Source: Amaurobius ferox
Lineage: Eukaryota > Arthropoda > Arachnida > Araneae > Amaurobiidae
DNA length: 64,000 nucleotides
Reading direction: 5' to 3'
Assembly (NCBI GenBank): GCA_951213105.1
Contig: OX578142.1
Span: 114,697,065 to 114,761,064 of the forward strand
Shown here: piece by piece, positions 60,709 to 64,000 of the stretch
How positions within the stretch are numbered: the stretch's first letter is position 1
How the letters are laid out: each line of letters starts with the position of its first letter
Notes under the pieces: model-generated
Told to the model about the DNA's origin: nothing
The model's database searches: none
Seen by the model: only the letters and a program-made list of their open reading frames with translations
Translations under genes and position numbers: made by a program

Positions 60709-60973
60709 ATTTGAACCAGTAGCGGTGCGTGTATAGGCACTGCGGCACTGCAGGAGCGACAGTGCTCTCTCTCCCTCGCAGCCTTGCGTGCAGCTTCCTA
60801 TGTGCGCATGTGCACAACGGTCAAACACCATGCTTCACAGTTCCAGCGGGGTGGTGTTTGACTGTTGTGCGCATGCGCAAGTAGGAAGCTGCACGCCAGG
60901 CTGCGAGGAAGAGAGAGCACTGTCGCTCCCGCAGTTCCGCAGTGCCTATGCACGCACCGCCACTGATTTGAAC
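60709..60973. mobile_element. hAT-type MITE, 249 bp, with intact 8-bp target duplication
   Basis: The element at 60717-60965 starts CAGTAGCGGTGCGTG and ends CACGCACCGCCACTG (reverse complement CAGTGGCGGTGCGTG). Its two halves are inverted copies along about 115 bases (GGCACTGCGG, GAGCGACAGTGCTCTCTCT, GTGCAGCTTCCTA, GCGCATG). Identical ATTTGAAC octamers flank it (60709-60716 and 60966-60973). It is strikingly GC-rich against its surroundings. The long open frames inside it (60626-60817 minus, 60788-61048 plus) are by-products of its composition. Confidence 0.92.
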
Positions 60974-61425
60974 TCACGTTTTCTTAAATTATTTCATAAA
61001 ATGATTATTTTTCACTGTTGGTTAGAAGGAGCAAAATTAAGTCTGTAGGTAATAGAGCATGCAGTCCTGGAAATTGACTTTCAATCTGTGCTGGATGTGC
61101 TATAAATTCTATGGCAAATGCATTTTACGGATGGCACTGTTAATTACCACATGCTTTACAAAATTGTGACACATATCATGTTTTCTAACAGCTTAGTTAA
61201 CGGCTATTTGCTGTAGAAGAGTTTTAATAGTAAAGAAAGAGGAACGAATCAGGGCCAAATTTACAGTATCATATGCTCTGCGCTTTACTATAAATGAGAC
61301 ACTCCCTTTCCGCACAAAACAAATAAATATCATAATTGAATAAATAAATAAAATTTTATAGGAATATGAAATGTGCATTAAAAATGAAAAATACAGAAAA
61401 GCTGTTACAATTTTCTTGCTTAAAA
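60974..61425. other. AT-rich stretch, nothing recognised
   Basis: No gene or repeat boundary seen. Confidence 0.45.
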
Positions 61426-61972
61426 AAGGGCGATGTCTGTATGTCTGTCTGCCTGTGCAGTCTGTACCGGAGAATCTAAGCATCGTACGACCATGGAATT
61501 TGTTACAAAGGTACTTCAGGGCCTGAATAGGTGCATCTCGGCGTAATAATTTCGAATTAGTTTTTCAGTTATTTTATAGGTTCGAATTTCCTTTGTGACC
61601 GCTAAGAGCATTACAAAACGCGTGAAAAAAATGCGGCTAGAATTTCATTCGAAGTACGCCGGCAAGATTATAGACAAGCATCTTGCTCACGAAATCTGGA
61701 ATTTCAGACGGATGGTGCCCCAGGATTTAAAATTCAGAAATTTAAAATCCCGAATTTTATGAATAAGAACTTGAATTTTGAATACAGGATTGTAACAGTA
61801 TTACAAGCACTTCCTGTAAAAAATCATGTTCTACGATAATAACTTCTAAAGTTAGCAATTAAGATTTTAAATAACCGTATTTTTTTTTCTTTGAGGATAG
61901 CGTGTTTGGTGATTTAAGTAGTAATGAGCGTTTATTTTTACAACCCGGGCAACGTTGGTTAATTCGTTCTAG
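61426..61972 (+). mobile_element. Helitron-like non-autonomous element, copy 2
   Basis: Opens with GATGTCTGTATGTCTGTCTG, runs through CTAAGCATCGTACGACCATG and GGTACTTCAGG, and ends with the hairpin ACCCGGGCAACGTTGGTT followed after AATTCGTT by CTAG and then T. This is a cleaner copy of the 3' Helitron signature (GC hairpin, CTRR end, insertion before T) than copy 1. The 65-codon minus-strand frame near its end is not a gene. Confidence 0.62.
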
Positions 61973-63267
61973 TTTAGAAATAAATACCACTATGAGTGGT
62001 ATACATAACTGAGGCCGTTTCACCAGGAACTGTTGATCGTAGGCATAAGTTCGCATTCGTGTCTATATAGTCGCGTGTGGCCTCTTAGTATGCGAGGCCC
62101 CTGAGGTAGTGATTATTTAGTTTACGCGTAAATATGGCCTTGTTTCAGATGACTATTTGGAAATATGATTCCCTAGTTCTATATACTTTTGCTCGTATGA
62201 AAAAAACGAAAAATGATTTTGTGTAAAACCTAGAATCTGAAGAAGGAGTGTGTAAATTTATGTTATGAAATAAGCTGCAAAGTCTTCACGTTAAAATCAT
62301 TAAACTTGTTGCTCCATGGAAACGTCTTGCCCACTTAAAATTGTTTTTAATCTTCTTGGAAGGAAGCTATCTTGTTAACTGCATTAACATCGGACTAATT
62401 TGATATGCTACGATGTATATCGACTTTCCTACTTGTGGCCTCCCCGGAGATGAGAAGTTCGCGAAGAAAGATTGCACTTTGGTGTTCCACTCCTGCCACT
62501 TTTTCTCTCTCTCTTCACACTTGTTCTGGTTTGTAACGAAAGGCTGAAGATTTCTTTCGTACAAAAAAAAAAAAATAAATAAATAAATAAATAAAAATAT
62601 CTGAACCGCAGATGCGTGAAGTCTCAACTCCGCCTACTTAAGAATAGCGACAATACCATTGGTCTGCAACTAATGAAATATTAGTAGATGTTTACCAATC
62701 ATCGAGTGGAACTTCTTGATGAGAAATGTCATTCAGTAAAGGGGGGAGGAAAGAAGTAAGCTTGAGCTGAAAGATTAAAGGCATGATATAGGTGAGCATT
62801 TCCTGCCGTCTCATTTGTATGCCAGTCGTGCTTCTCGAGTGTGGAAAAGTGTGTCCTTTTTATAACATAACTATGTCAGAAAAGGGGAAAATGTCTATAA
62901 TTCTAAAGGTCAACAAGAAAGTTAGACACGCAAAATGATTATCGTGATCTTCTCTAATCCGATTCTCCGTATCCATTCTAAAGAAGTACACTAGAAATGT
63001 TGATAACATGATCGTTAGTCTTCCTTTCAAGATCGTCTTTGAGCTGATAATTAGAGTGCGGAACGACAGTGGTGGGTAAAAAGGACTTAGCACCCACATG
63101 CATTGCAAATAAATATATAACTCAGTATGCGTAAACTCCGTGTATGGAGAGAAATTTATTTTTTTAGGATGAGTAAATATGGGATTTTTCTAAAGCACAA
63201 GAAACCTTTATTACTAATGTTTAAAGAAAAACATGTTCGAAGTTCTAAATTAATTCGAAAAGACCGA

Positions 63268-63268
<1 letters not shown>
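61973..63268. other. AT-rich stretch with a short tetranucleotide repeat
   Basis: An A run passes into (AAAT)n at about 62562-62597. No supported gene; frames of 80-90 codons on the minus strand carry no recognised feature. Confidence 0.45.

Positions 63269-63305
<37 letters not shown>
63269..63305. repeat. (TA)n microsatellite
   Basis: About 37 bases of alternating TA. Confidence 0.95.
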
Positions 63306-63307
<2 letters not shown>

Positions 63308-64000
63308 TCTCCGTATATTGGTATTTATGAATCTTTGAATCCTACTCCCAAAGCAGCGGCCAGCATTCGTGGACCTTTTTTGTCTGCTCTTCTGTATGAG
63401 CCGGTACCTGCACTAGCAGTACTCGCTGTGTACCGCAAATTTGGAAAACCTCGATTGTCAGTTGACAACAGAGCCAGTAATATTACGTAGCTGGCTTCTT
63501 TTAAGCTTCCCTAGTAACGTACCCTTTTCTTTCACAATTCTTCCAAATTTCTATCTCATGACACGCATTTATTGTAACCACATTAAATTAGATCCCACTT
63601 CATTGATATTACTAAAGAATACACGTACCCCTTCTTTTCATGTCACAGCATATTTGGCCACTAATGAATTTTTTATTGCAAATACCATGAAAATAATGAA
63701 TAATAAAAAAATATAAAACTGTTACGAATCGTGGATTTAAGACAGTCGAATCTTCGTTTGGTTGTTTTAAAAATGTGTTGAATAGAAACTTTCTTTATCT
63801 TAGGTAGTTACAGTACTCAACTCGGGTTTAAGGATCATTAGTTTGATATCTATTGAGGCCATAGTCCAATGAAATTTAAAGCAAATTGAGTTCTGTGTAA
63901 AACATTGCTATTTTGGTTCAATTAAAATTGTTCGATATGTACGGTTTTAGCTTTCAATCAATTTCCTATAGAGTAATCTACACCACGGTGAAAAACTGTA
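63306..64000. other. Right end of the window, nothing firm
   Basis: A 91-codon frame at 63441-63716 has no recognisable domain. No splice-bounded exon or repeat edge is visible. Confidence 0.4.

Noticed and set aside
60626..61048. Cysteine-rich open frames on both strands
   Set aside because: They lie over a 249-bp hAT MITE; the composition comes from its GC-rich inverted halves.

Overview
The window looks like non-coding-dominated nuclear DNA from an arthropod. It is strongly AT-rich, with long (TA)n tracts, spliceosomal GT-AG introns, tRNA- and 5S-derived SINE-like repeats, hAT and pogo-like DNA elements and Helitron-like termini. A chelicerate such as a spider is my best guess, but nothing here proves the order. 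The 5S-like sequences resemble arthropod 5S rRNA.

Only one protein-coding gene can be supported. Four short exons on the + strand (16085-16229, 16369-16441, 21076-21131, 43259-43368) join in frame through three GT-AG introns whose phases (1, 2, 1) match exactly. From the first ATG they give a 127-residue protein, followed 75 bases after the stop by AATAAA. The first exon could instead be internal, with the gene starting further upstream. I do not recognise the protein. Introns 2 and 3 (about 4.6 and 22 kb) hold most of the repeats.

Layout. 1-4.05 kb: copies of a 'GGAGGGTCTGG' repeat family, then many TA and TA/CA microsatellites, one inside a perfect palindrome. 4-15.4 kb: quiet AT-rich DNA with a few dispersed repeat fragments. 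15.4-16 kb: a Helitron-like copy ending 91 bases before the first ATG. 16-43.4 kb: the gene, its introns carrying a 5 x 179 bp array, a 4 x 138 bp array, tRNA-like repeats, a 77-bp hAT MITE, a 1.33-kb inverted-repeat element containing two tandem 5S-headed SINEs, a Charlie-like hAT remnant, and a 425-bp block crowded with TGACGT/GTCAC motifs. 43.5-64 kb: pogo-like and other inverted-repeat elements, a degraded multi-copy repeat split by a tRNA-headed SINE, a tandem tRNA-like SINE block, a 249-bp hAT MITE and a second Helitron-like copy.

The most notable signal is a SINE family whose body occurs with two different Pol III heads: 5S rRNA-derived (two tandem copies) and tRNA-derived (one copy), plus a tail fragment. 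The second is the gene model itself, with exons of 56-145 bp spread over 27 kb. No virus, toxin gene, CRISPR array or bacterial-type system was seen.
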